Assembly (NCBI GenBank): GCA_019915015.1 | Contig: JAHBBC010000012.1 | Location: forward strand, 434,001-498,000 | Length of the DNA stretch: 64,000 bases | Source: Auriscalpium vulgare | Lineage: Eukaryota; Basidiomycota; Agaricomycetes; Russulales; Auriscalpiaceae | Direction: 5' to 3' | Position numbers and translations under genes: made by a program | The notes under the pieces: generated by a model | Told to the model about the DNA's origin: nothing | The model's input: only the letters and a program-made list of their open reading frames with translations | The model's database searches: none | Part shown: positions 10,170-21,487 of the stretch, in pieces | How the letters are laid out: each line of letters begins with the position of its first letter | Numbering within the stretch: position 1 is the stretch's first letter

Positions 10170-13100
10170 ATGGCTCCAGGTCTTCTTGGATTCTTCGGGA
10201 AGCGTGACAAGTCCAATACGCCCCGGAAAAATGCCGCCGAAGTGACGCCAGGACGACAGCGCCCGACGGCTTCCCCGGCGAGTGCGCAGGGCAGCACATC
10301 CCCCAGCGTGGATACGTACGGGGGCTCTCAGCTGTCCATAGAGACAGAGTATGTTCTCGCAGACGCAGAGTCTCCCGCACTTCCCAACTCCATCTACCAC
10401 CTCGGCTCGCCCTCAGGCAGTGCGTCGTCCACCAAGCTCAAAATGCCTTTCCGCCGCAGGAAGCAGTCGCTCTTCTCAGCATCGGCCAGCAAGGTAGATC
10501 TGAACGACAGTCCACTGCCACCGCTGCCGCCGGCAAAGCCAGCGTTCCTCTCGTCCTCATCACGAAACTCGTCCGACTCCAACTCCCTACATCCACCCCC
10601 TTCTCGTTCCGCCATCTTTGCCGCCTATGCCGACTCCCACAGCGCATTATCCACTCGCTCTCTCCCCCAAGAGCAATCATCCCCGCTCGTGCCCTCACGA
10701 ACGTTTGAGACCATGAGCATCCCGGACCCGCACCGAATGCGCTCCCCGACTCCACCATCGCCTCCTCCGAAACCTTCCAAACCCTCTGGCGGCATGTTTT
10801 CATGGGCACGGTCGCGCGACCGCACAAAGTCCAAACCTACTCCCCCGCCAGCCAAATTCGCGGTGCAGACCCCGCCTCCCGTCGACGCCTCTTCGTTCAA
10901 CCTCAAATCTTTCCGCCATGTCACCTCGCCCTCACCCTCGCCCTCGCCCATCCCAGATCGCTCTCCCTCCCCCCTCCCCTCCTATGTGGTCCCTCCTGCT
11001 CGCCCGCGCCCACGGGGTGAGAGCGCCGCCAGCGACTCGTCCCAGCGCATCTCGGTGGCCGCCTTCCGCGAAGCCCAAGCGCGTCGCAGCACTGCGAACT
11101 CGCCTGTGCCTTCTGCGCTCGGCGACGGACTCAAGGCCGAGTCGCCATACCTCGGCGCCCGTCGCTCTCCTAGCGGCCTGCCGTCGGAACGTGGTCGCCA
11201 GCGCTCGTCGACAGTGGGGTCTCCGAACGTGCTGGACTACAACCCTATGAGCCGGCTGCCTGTGCCGCGCGTGCCTCCGACACGCAGTTCCACGGCACCC
11301 CTCTTTTCCTCTGCTCCGCTGACGTCGTCCGACGAGTCCGAGGAAGATGAGTCAGAGTCCGAGGAGGATTCGACCTTGCGACCTTCGCGTAAACGCACCA
11401 TCACACGGGCGACCAATCGCGCCCAATCAGAGCTGGGCCATCGCTCACAGCCTTCCTCATCGCCCTTCACGTCGCCCTCGCCTTCCTCGAGTCCACAAAC
11501 GCGGGCACCTGCCTCGGCCTCTGGTCATACTACGTTTTTGGAAGCGCGACCGCGGCCACAAGCGGGCCTCGTAAAAGACGACCGGACACCTAGCGTGTAC
11601 TCCCGCACCCGCGCCAGCGTTTCGACTTCGGCCCTCGTACCCGATGCTGCCGCCAAGCGAGCATCACTGATTGCGCAGCAGTCAGCGTCTGGTATGGTTT
11701 TCTATTAGAATCCCGTATAATTATACTAACCCGTCGCCGTAGCTCTGCGCGCTGCGGCAGTCAGTCGCGCACGCCCCAAGTCCGTCGATTCAACATCGTC
11801 AGAGTCTAGCTCTTCCGGCTCGTCCGATGACCTCCCTCTTGCGGCATTCGCGATGCCGCAACGTCCAAGTAGTGCGGCCTCGTCTGCATCGCGTGGGCGC
11901 ATGCCTTCCAAACCGCTCATTGACATTTCCTCACTTACTGGCGGTAACCAACCCCTTCCTCGGCCGACAGCGATCCATGCCGATTCGGGTGCCAGTGCAG
12001 GACGACCCACGGCAGAGATCGCCGCCCCAGCACCGTCGAAGGCAGAGGACGCGCCATTCAAGGGAGGCGCGCGACCACGGAAGACGTCGCTGGGCCTCAG
12101 CGAGCGACTAACGCAGCTCGCTGCGGCAGCCAAGCCTCCTGCCCCTCCTTCCTCCAGCGATTCGAAGTCGCCTGATCCGTCCCATGTTGGTGCCAAGCCT
12201 ACAGCTCCTCTACGCTCGAATCTCAAGGTAGACACTGCTCGCCCACCACCGTCTGCGTTCTCGCCAGCCCATGAGCCGGAAAGTCCACCGATCGTGCCGA
12301 CCCCGATTCGCGAGCGCCCGACTGCGCCTGCTTTTGCCGTCACGTCGCGCCCGACATCGCATGCGAGCTCATCGTCTATCGGCACGATCACTGCTCTGGA
12401 GAAGATCATGGCTTCGGAGCCAGAGCCGACGGATGTCACGGCTGTGCGCATGGTGCGCTCTAACCAATCCTCAGGACCTAGAGAGAGCTCGCTACCGCGA
12501 CCAAACCCCAAGTCGTCGTCGTCCGGCTCACGCGGCCCGACGACAACGCTCGTATCCAGGATCCCGCATAACGACGTCACCAGCTCTGCACCGCCGCCAA
12601 AGCCTTTCTCAGGGCTCCTACGCAACAACAGTCCCGCGAGCTCTGGAGACTCGAGCAGTGTCCGAATGCCGGTCACTCCGCGGGATGGCAGCGAGCTCGG
12701 CGCGCCGGCGAATTCTCGGAGCGGTGGGAGGGCGAGTGCGGGGCGGGATACGAAGTCGGAAATGGGAGAACCCGTCCGGGTGCATCGTAAGCGGGCGAGT
12801 GTCAGCTTCTTGGATGAGCAGGAGGGAGAGCGGGAAGGCAGGGAGCGAGAACGGGACACCAAGAGGAGTCAAGCAAACGGGAAGGTCGATGCGTCGAAGG
12901 AGAAGGACGCTGCGGAACAGAAACGGCGCGAGCGTCGACGCTCGGAGGCCAAGAATGCCATTGAGGTACGTGTTTACTGTGCTGAAGCTGGCTTGGTGCT
13001 GAGGCCGCATCCGCCCTTCCTTTACTAGCTTGGGAAAGTCATCAATGGCAAAGCTCCGATCCTCGACGACGACGACGAGGAAAGCCCGATGGACGTACCG

Positions 13101-13997
13101 CGGATGAGCAGGAGCGCGAACTCAAACCACCCAGCTGGGATGAACATGCCCTTCCCTGCAAGCGCGACGATGGGTTTCCCCGGTCAATGGGGGCCTGGCG
13201 TCTCACCAGCGGGTACCCCCTCGGCACAGCCCTCTCCCTTCACCTCTATGCCCAATCTGTCTAACATGAACCTATCGATGGGCATGGGCATGGACATGAA
13301 CATGAACATGAACACCGCTGGCATGGACCCACGAATGATTGCCGCGCACCAGCAAGCCATGTTCATCGCCAAGCAGACGTATCAAATGGCCGTCGCGCAG
13401 CAGGCCATGCGGGATGCGGCGGACGAGTGGGAGCGCGGCTCGAGCGTGAGCGGATGGGGCGGCGGGCGCTCGAGTGTGGCCCCGAGCGTCATGGGCATGC
13501 CGAACATGGGCATGGGCATGGGCGGCATGAACGGGAACATGGGAATGTTTCCCGGCGGCGGCTTCGGCATGGGCATGGGCAGCGGCGGCAGCGTGATCGG
13601 CAGCGGTGGCAGCGTGATGAACGGCGGCGGCGGGATGGGCATGGGCATGGGCATGGGCTGGCCGCAGAGCGCCGGCATGTACCCGCCCGCGCCGCGCTCG
13701 ATGTATGCTGGTAGTGTGTACGCGGGCAGCGAGGTCGGTGGCCCAGGGTGGGGCTCCCGCAGCGCATACGGCGGCGACGCGCCCGCGCCGAGAGACCGCT
13801 CGTCGCGGGTCCCACGAATGAGCGCCGCGCCGCCCCCGCTGCCTACTGCGAAGCCGCAGAGAGATGGCCCTCGGCCGAGGACGAAGACGGCGCCGTCGAG
13901 TGGTGGGCAAGGGCAGGGGCAGGGGCCCAGGAGAGGCGAGGGCGTGGGGTTGGTCGGTGCGGTTTCGCCACCGTCTAGTTGGAAAGGCCCCTCGTAA
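10170..13997 (+). CDS. Large disordered Ser/Pro-rich protein with a Gly-Met C-terminus
   Basis: Not assigned to a characterised family. Start MAPGLLGFFGKRDKSN at 10,170; the longer upstream frame lacks this clean N-terminus. Three exons (10170-11691, 11743-12965, 13029-13997) give 1237 residues. The introns have good ends: GTATGG...CTAAC...TAG and GTACGT...TAG. The protein is almost all low complexity: Ser/Pro-rich with many SP and SxxP sites, PPxPPP runs that could bind SH3 or WW domains, an acidic patch SDESEEDESESEED near residue 390, and a basic, possibly helical block near residues 870-920 (EREGRERERDTKRSQANGK). The last exon carries MGMGMG and GGGMGMG runs near 13,260-13,660. A cortical, scaffold or signalling role would fit such composition, but that is inference only. 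Confidence 0.75.
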
Positions 13998-14686
13998 CCG
14001 TGCGTTGCGTATTCTTGCACTTCTGGCTTCGATGTTGCTCACGATGTCCCTCCAGATGCTCTCATCCATCTCTTTCTCCTTCTCTCTCGCATCCTCCACT
14101 GGCAGTGCGCCAGTGAGTGTCCACTTTACATACAGCCGGCCACCGGCCTCTCCCTCTTTTACCTATCAACCAATCTACCTTCCTTAATACTCCAACCCCC
14201 GTTGCTACTGTGATCGCAAGGACGCATATCTCCAGTTCTTCGTCAGTTTTGCTCCGCTGCTTTTGTGTGCGCACTTGCCCTTATCCGTCACTACATACAT
14301 TATCCATATCCCCATTGACTCTCTTTTCTGCATCACCCCAGCAATTTTTGACACTTATATATCTGCATACTGGACGGTGGTTACGACGTTTTGTAGTGTC
14401 GTCGTCTTGTACATATATCCTGGCACACGTAGTTACTGTGACATTCATTTTCTGTATCGCAACATCGTCATCCCTGCCTGCCCGTCTACACAATATCTAT
14501 CTATCCATCCATGTTTTCGACTCTGTCTGCAAGGCGTGTCCAGATTGCTGTGAAATTGAAAACTTGAACATGTACGTTAGCGGAAGTTGCGGGCCTTGTA
14601 TCCACAGTACAACAAGTATAATTTCGTAGGGCCGCTTCGCGGCAGGGCCCGCTACCACGCCTTCGCTCTCACCACCGTTGAAGACT
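13998..14686. other. Intergenic, C/T-rich 3' region
   Basis: A pyrimidine-rich stretch after the Ser/Pro-rich gene, probably its 3' UTR. It holds one long open frame (14,117-14,629) that looks like translated UTR. A small GCCGC-TTC-GCGGC hairpin lies near 14,632. The duplicated cassette begins just after. Confidence 0.5.
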
Positions 14687-14843
14687 GCGCCATCACATTT
14701 TGGTCATGGCGCGCAGACCTTCCTACTAGCGTAGAGGACAAGATAAATCGTCGACATGGATCGTAGAGGTGCAATTGGTAAAAGTTTATGACCGAAGGAC
14801 GCGAAGAAAGTAGAGATACAGTAACAGCCGCCCGAATCATGAA

Positions 14844-17800
14844 TCACAGACCTGCCATGACAACGTCCTCGTTGGAAGCGGCGCCTCGGCCATGCCGACG
14901 CTGGACGTGGTCATCGTCGTCGTCCGATTCACCGTCGTCTCGAGACGCCCGATTTGACTTCTGTCCAATTGCTCGTCGGGTGGGTACAGAAGCGGATGCG
15001 AGAGGCCTCTCGTCCTCCTCAGGCTCGCTCTCTACCTCGTCTTCCAACACTACGGGCTTGTCGCTGGGGTCGGATACAAATTGCTTCCAGTGGTCTGGTT
15101 GGTGACTCATGCCAAAGGCTGCCATTCGCCGCAGCATCGGTCGCAAGTCTTCATCGTCCTTGTCCTCCACGCCGACGAAATACGACTCCGCACTACTTAT
15201 CGTATGCTCCAACAACTCTTTATAGATACTGTCCTCGATTGGCTTGATCGGTCCGAAGGTCTCAGAAGATGCGCCGGCCATCCAGATGTCCCAGGACGTG
15301 TACTTGTCCATGCGACGACGTCTACCGCGCTTTGCCACCGTGACGATAGGCCGGGGAGATGCAAGCGCGTTGACGATGCAGATGACGGGTACAGGCTCCG
15401 ATTCGGCCTTTTCGAAGACACCGACCGTGTACGGATTCATGCCATCAAAGTAGCGGGTGCGTATATGATCCGTGACCGCCGCATCGTTCTTGCATTGCAC
15501 CTGAAGTACAGCGACGTTGTACACTTGCATGGTGTTGTCCCGGAATAAGAAAGGAATGAGAAGATCAATCCCACGTTGATTGTTGGCGCAGAAGACGGCT
15601 GCGCCACGGGCGATCAGCACGAGCAAGAATCGCCGTGACAGCACCTGGAAGCTCTGGACCTTGATGAAGTGCGTGAAATAAATTCTCGAATCCTTGAAGG
15701 TTTCCCGAAGTGTGGTCTTTTCAAGTTCGGGTTTTTCGATGCGGGACGGATTCGAGCCAAGGATAGTGTCGACAGCGACGGAGGGTAAGAACTGCGTCAG
15801 GAAGTCCTCGACGGATACAATGGAAGGATAGTCGTCGACGGATGCAGTGGGAGAAGAATTCTTGGTAGCGATTGATGCATTGTCGCGCGCGAGGAGAAGA
15901 AGGAGTGCGACGATGAGCTCCCCCCGATCGCCCTTGCTGATGCCAGACGACTTCAAGTGGTAGAGAAGGGCCTGCGGCGCCGAGAATGGCACGACAGAGT
16001 GCATGACGGAGAAGGCAGCCTCTGCAAAGAGGGGTTCGGATGCGGCAATGGTGAACATTCGTTCAAGACCGGTGGTGGCGGCGATGCAAAAGCGCATGTG
16101 GTGCTCGACCTGGTACCTTTCAACCTCGCTGAATGACCATGAAGGGGCAGTGAATTCCGTGCTCAAACGAGCACTGAGGCATGCCAGCTGTTCGGCGGGT
16201 GACAGGGCCTGCTTCTTTGCATCGAACTGGGCCCTCTGCAGGAGCTTGAGCTGCGCAAATTCTCCAATCGAGGCTCTCACTTCTTGGTTCCCCTCCTGAA
16301 ACCGCGTCGCCAGACTGCATTGCAGGTGAGGAAACTACAACGATTCGACAGGTCAAGCGATGACGTACAGTGGCCGGCCTAGCGTGACCTTGAAGTCTAT
16401 CGACGCAACAGTATTCAGTGTCATGGAACCAGGTTCGAACTTGCGAGCAAATATGTCGAAGCCGAGCTCGGTGAAAGGACCCAAACTCCGGTAGACCGAC
16501 TCATTCAAGCGAGACGACGGTTCTGCCCATGCGGGGGCAGAAAGCAGATGGAATTTTCCACCGGTTGCTAGGAAAACGCCAAAGATAGGGAGGTGTCTCA
16601 GTTTTGACAAGCCGCGGCAGAGGTTGGCATAGTGACTCAGCTGTCCATTTGCGAGCTCAGCAGTGAGGATGCTGCACTCGTCGAATTCGAGAATGACGGC
16701 TGGGTGGTCTTGCTTTCTGTTACTAAGCAGTCTGAGCAAATCTTTAGCGATGTCTAACAAGATGGGTCAGATCAAGAACTTCGAGGATAGATGCGACTAA
16801 CCGGCGGTGAGGATTTCATCCGTTCCCCGGACAAGCTTCGAGACAAACTCAGCAATGAACAAGGAGGGTAAGGAGGCTAGCGCTTGCCGTTTTAGCTCTA
16901 TGAACGACGGCTTCGTGGAACGAGCAGCGGTAGTTGCCGTGCTGAGCCCATTCTCGCCCTTCTGCCATCTTCGTCCGGAACATCGCAGCAACTTCTGCAA
17001 GGTGGGGAGGATTGGTGTGGAAGGCAGCGTGATTTTCCACTATGGCCGCCAGATGTTCTTTAGCCACTTCGAAAATGGCAAACAAGAACGCGTTGATGCG
17101 CCGCGTAATGTCCGCCGCAGTCGTTGTAGTGTTCCACCAGTCGCGCAAAACAGTATCTGGTGGAGGGTATCCTGCAAAAAGTTAGCACGGACTGGCAAAT
17201 GCTTCAGGTTCCCGATGCTGACCTTGGGTTCCGGTTCGCAGATTCATGGGGATCACGACATACTCTTTTGCAACCTCGTCCAGCAAGCGCGATTTCCCGG
17301 TGCCAGATGATTGGATAATGGGAAAAGATCTGGCGTGGACATCGGCGGTTTCCATAGCTCGGCACATCGTACCAATTAAAGCGGCTTTGGTAAGGCCCTT
17401 GTAGGGTACCGTCCAGGACTTCTCGGTTGCTGGGACAATCTTCAGATGCTGCCGGCTTTCGAGAGGACAGATCAGGCTCACCCTCTTTTTCACTTTTCAA
17501 GTTGTCTTCTGTTCATTCCAAATTCATTCGTGAATAAAATCGCAAAAGAAATATATCATTGTCACGTACGCCTTTGAACGACTATCCTTGGCTTAGAGCT
17601 AGCTGGCGCGCCTGGAAACGGCACTGCAATCAAGGATTAATCGCGGCGTCTATCCGAAGTTGAGGAAACTCACATGCGAGACGAAGGCTCTTATATGATT
17701 GTTGCCGCCTGCAAGTGACGAGCAGACTGGCAAAGCCTTCGTTACCCAAAAGACTGGAGACGTGCGCGGCTATCTTTGCTGCGGCAGCTGCGCCTTGGTA

Positions 17801-17995
17801 ACGTCGTGCAAGCGGCGGGCAGGTGGAGATAGCAGCACTCAGAATGGTCCCCGTCAAGTACGAGGTTGCATCGAAATCGGGGTCGAAGGGAAACATATTA
17901 TTCAATATATTATCCCAATCACGGTGGTTCTGGTCACTGCAATCTTCAATTTTGACAGGGGCCAACTGCATGCCATCCTCGGGGTCTTCCATCAT
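14844..17995 (-). CDS. Crinkler-RHS-type P-loop NTPase with nuclease-like C-terminus, copy 1
   Basis: Large protein of the class in which a P-loop NTPase is joined to a restriction-endonuclease-fold domain; relatives are proposed intracellular effectors or conflict proteins with transposon roots. Start MEDPEDGMQ at about 17,995; stop at 14,844. Exons by eye: 17674-17995, 17570-17623, 17223-17492, about 16909-17171, then two or more to about 16,391, and a long last exon from about 16,300. Walker A is SSGTGKSRL (near 17,310), Walker B VILEFDEC (near 16,690), followed by FLATGGKFH. Near 15,560 GIDLLIPF and VLQVQCKND fit the D...QxK core of PD-(D/E)XK nucleases. The end is acidic and basic (DDDDDHVQRR). 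A frame change near 16,850-16,909 can be solved by a 61-nt intron (16848-16908); otherwise it is a frameshift shared by both copies. The gene is divergent from the zinc-finger gene. Family placement is by motif, not by search. Confidence 0.65.
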
Positions 17996-19510
17996 CAAAG
18001 AGACGGTTGTGGACTCGACTGTGAGGCAGGTGGTTCTGGTCTAGGGTCGGTGGTTGTGTGTGCAGTAGGACGCGCATCGGTCGAACTCCGGACCGTGTTA
18101 TTCCCACACAGCGAAATCTCAGTCGAGAGCGGCCGGGGAGCTGCAAGCAACTCTTATTCTTCCTTATTTCGGCGCAGTGTTTCCTTCCAATTCACTACTG
18201 ACACCAGCATATGTAGCACGACACGCGTATGTGCAGCAATGCGAGCTTTCCAACCATGCAGCAATGCTGACTTTAGCATTCAAAATTATTCTGGATAATA
18301 AGTACCCACTCGACAGCCTTGTTCCCTCTGCGCGAGGATAACATGATTTTTATCGTGCGATGAGCAGCGTGTGAATGTCTTATACAGAGAGGAGGCCTGG
18401 TAGCGCAGGTGAGTTTGAATATTCCACGAAGCAGCCGATATTCGAAGGTGAGCTTGCTAGATGCGGTCCACGCCTTGCAGGTGAGGCCTTGAGGCCGCGT
18501 TGCGGTGCTACGTTACCAAATGCGCGCTCTGAACAAGAGTCCAACGCGCCGTGCCGTGTCGTCATACGAACTGCTGCTGAACGACGGCGCGAATCCATAC
18601 ACTCTTGTCTGTTTTGTCCTGGTGATTGTTATCAACAGATGGTTGTCAGCTAACTCGCCATTGTTCCGTAAACAGATAAGTATCATCATTTTTGGAAGAA
18701 ATGCGTGATACAGCTTGAAGCTCTGGAATCTAGATACCAATTGCAACGTGTCAGCCGCGCGTCTCCTCTCGGCGACGATGGGCGGTGCGCGCGCTAGCCC
18801 ACGTCTGCTCCCGAAGAATCGAGACAGTTTGTCGAAAAGTTCGGCAATTGTGGGAGAACAAGTATGGGTGACTGTGCACGATTAACGCCTGCTACCGCCC
18901 ACGTGTATTTTGGGCTAGACGTAATATCCCTAAGCGAGTCCAGTCAGAAAACAAAGAAACAGCACGGCAGACGTGAGCTTGCAGGTCCGCCGCCCAGGCT
19001 CAGGCCCACGCCTAGCTGGTCCAGGAACATTGACGGATACTCGAAGAGTTCCGGCGCAAGTCGAGCATGTTGTTAGCCATATGCCGGAACCAATTTCGGG
19101 GAGCATAACTGACGAGCGTGAGCATTCTTCTCCTGAGCTACGCAGGATCTAGTATTCACCTGAAACACGTTGCAGGCGATCAAATGTCGCGAGATCTCTG
19201 CGCCCGCAATGCTCCGAGGAAGCCAGGGATGATGGAAGCAGGCATGTCGCCTGGCGGACTCTGATACTAGGTAGGTCGTCCCAGCACTTCGGTACGCGCA
19301 ATGCTGTGATGGACATTCGTTAGCGAGGAACGAAAGACACGAGGAAGCGGACTGGGAAATGGTCCCGGCGCACTGCACTTGCTAGCCGAAGGTCAAAGCG
19401 CGACCTGCCGGCGCGTCTATAAGGCAGCGCGCCCTGTACTTGATCTGAACCCTCCAATTGTCCTCCCAGACAACTTCCGCCTCGATCCACCACCGCCCCG
19501 ATTACACACG
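17996..19510. other. Divergent intergenic region of cassette copy 1
   Basis: About 1.5 kb between the NTPase start and the zinc-finger start, conserved in copy 2 and, from about 18,520 onward, in diverged form in copy 3. Short open frames occur in both orientations (for example minus 18,513-18,746, open in copies 1 and 2) but resemble no family. It should contain both promoters. Confidence 0.5.
19418..19423 (+). promoter_or_regulatory. TATA box of zinc-finger gene copy 1
   Basis: TATAAG 93 bases before the start codon. It is kept at the same distance in copy 2 (complement, 38,326-38,331) and copy 3 (49,419-49,424), inside a well-conserved GC-rich block. Confidence 0.55.
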
Positions 19511-21487
19511 ATGCTTTCTTACCAGAATCTCAACACACAGCAGTTGGAGGGAGACTTCCCCGCCGCGAATGCGTCGTGGTGGCCAGTCAATGACGTTGAC
19601 AACGGCAGTGGCACAGACGGCGGCAACTTCAACAACAACGGCCAGGCAGGCACTCCCTTTGGGGGCATCCCAGCCCCCACAGGTCTCAGCTTCGCGCCAA
19701 GGCCTGCCTCAGCGGCGTATCAACCCGCTCGCCACAGGACCGACCTCGAAGGTCAAGCTGAACACGACGTTTACACCGTGAGTGTGATGCGCATGAGTTG
19801 TGGACTGCATCCTTACCATGCCCGCCGTCGTAGTTCTCTCCCGCGGTTCAGAACGGCCATGCCCTCCGTCCAACGCCTCTCGCTGCGCCACGCCAGATGG
19901 TGAGCAGAGTCATTACATAGCTTGAACGTAGTACTCACATGGCGCTTCGAACCTATAGAACACCACGGAACAGCCTCCGCCGGAGGGATCCACCAATTCT
20001 GCGGACTTCTTCAAGAATTTTGTCGAACGCATCTACTACCCCCAGGCAAATCAGACCGTGAGCTCGGTGAGCGCTCATCTCGCACGATGAAATCGCGGTC
20101 CAGCTAACACCTCCTCATCACCCAGCACCACGCCAACGCCACTGCGAGCAGCGCCGCCGTTCACCCACAGTGGAACAATGCCCCGGCTCGCCACACTCCC
20201 GCTGCGCTGATGGCCCCCGCCGGGGTGATGCCTCCACTGTATACCAACGTCAGTATCTCCCATTTGTCCCCATAGGTCGACTACTCACATACGACTCGAC
20301 AGCAGTACCAATCGACAGCCATTAACGCTGCGATGCCCGCGTGGCATCCCGGTCCCGTGCCGTCCATGGGTGTCTCGTCCTACGAACAGCCCGTCCCCGC
20401 GCTCACAGTCAAGCCGCGTGTGATCGCCCCGTTGCCATCACGCTACACATCGCCGGGGTCATCGAGGTCATCGAGGTCCCCGGTCACGCCGACAAGCATC
20501 AGATCCTACCCACCTGTCGGTGTCCTGTCGACGCCGCCACTCAGCCCCACCCACGGCGCGGGGTCATTCCCGGCATACATTCAGGAGAGGAAACCATACC
20601 TGGGAGCTCCGCAGGTCTCCTTCGACACGGGCTTCCGGTACAACAACTACACGGCCGCTATGGCCACACCCGTCGTTAACGGCGCACCATGGCCGCTGAC
20701 ACCTCCGGCTTTCACCCTAGTTGCGCCTTCGCCTGCAGCTAGGGCCTCCCGGAGGACGTTCGACGAGCTCGGAGATGACGAGCCTACAGCAATATCATCG
20801 CAGGCGAAGAAGAGGAAGGTGGAGAAGTCCAGGGTCGGTGACTGCGCGGTCCCTCGTGAGAGGGCCCGAACACAAGCAGACAAGGCCCTGGCGAAGAAAG
20901 TTCATAGATCCAAGACGAGCGGCCGCGGGCATGGAAGCCGCGCGGCCAACAACGGTCCAAGATATCTAAGACCATCCTCCGCAGGGCCTAGTGCCTTGCT
21001 GTCAACAGGAGGATCCGGGTTGCAGACCGTACCGTCTTGGAGAGGGGGGGAGCCGGGCACATTCAAGCACGAAGTAGAGGGAGAGTGTGGAGGGTTGGAG
21101 GTGGTGGTGGTGGAGGCGGGGGTGAAGGCGGAGGCGGAGCGAAAGAAACGTGAAGACGAACTGGTCAACGACGGGCCCGAGGCAGAACTGCCGGCGCTCA
21201 CGAGGGCCGACGGGCGTCTGGTCTGCCGCGTCAAATGCTGCGAGGGAATATCCTTCCGCGGTCGTGATGAGCACCGCAGGCACATGCGGATCACGCACAA
21301 GATGTTGCCCATGCCTGACGGCGGATTCGTGCGGCCGGATGCCCTCGACACATTCATATGTCTGCATCCGGACTGCAAGACAAACCAGCCGTACTCGAGG
21401 AAGGACGCGTTGCAGCGACACATCAACAATCCCAATGCGCATCAGGGCGATATGACCTTCCTCGGAGTGTGTCGGAGGAAGGTTTGA
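19511..21487 (+). CDS. C2H2 zinc-finger protein of the cassette, copy 1
   Basis: Probable sequence-specific DNA-binding protein. Start MLSYQNLNTQQLEGDF at 19,511, downstream of a TATA box. Five exons (19511-19777, 19834-19899, 19959-20066, 20126-20248, 20306-21487) give 581 residues with no break; all introns are 56-60 nt GT-AG. The N-terminal two thirds are disordered (Pro/Ser/Thr-rich, TSPGSSRSSRSPVTPTS), ending in a nuclear-localisation motif KKRKVEKSR. After an acidic and basic linker come two zinc-finger-like units: CRVKCCEGISF-HRRHMRITH, and CLHPDC-YSRKDALQRH with a long His spacing. The 3' neighbour is non-coding repeat. Whether it controls the divergent NTPase gene or a mobile function is unknown. 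It is not a standard Zn2Cys6 factor. Confidence 0.75.

Noticed and set aside
11726..12862. Long minus-strand frame across the Ser/Pro-rich gene
   Set aside because: Antisense shadow of GC-rich low-complexity codons; the plus-strand gene has good introns and a clean start.
14117..14629. 170-codon plus-strand frame
   Set aside because: C/T-rich sequence directly after a gene, without a recognisable domain; most likely translated 3' UTR.
18513..18746. 77-codon minus-strand frame conserved in copies 1 and 2
   Set aside because: Conservation reflects the recent duplication; it lies in a promoter region, is lost in copy 3, and has no family resemblance.
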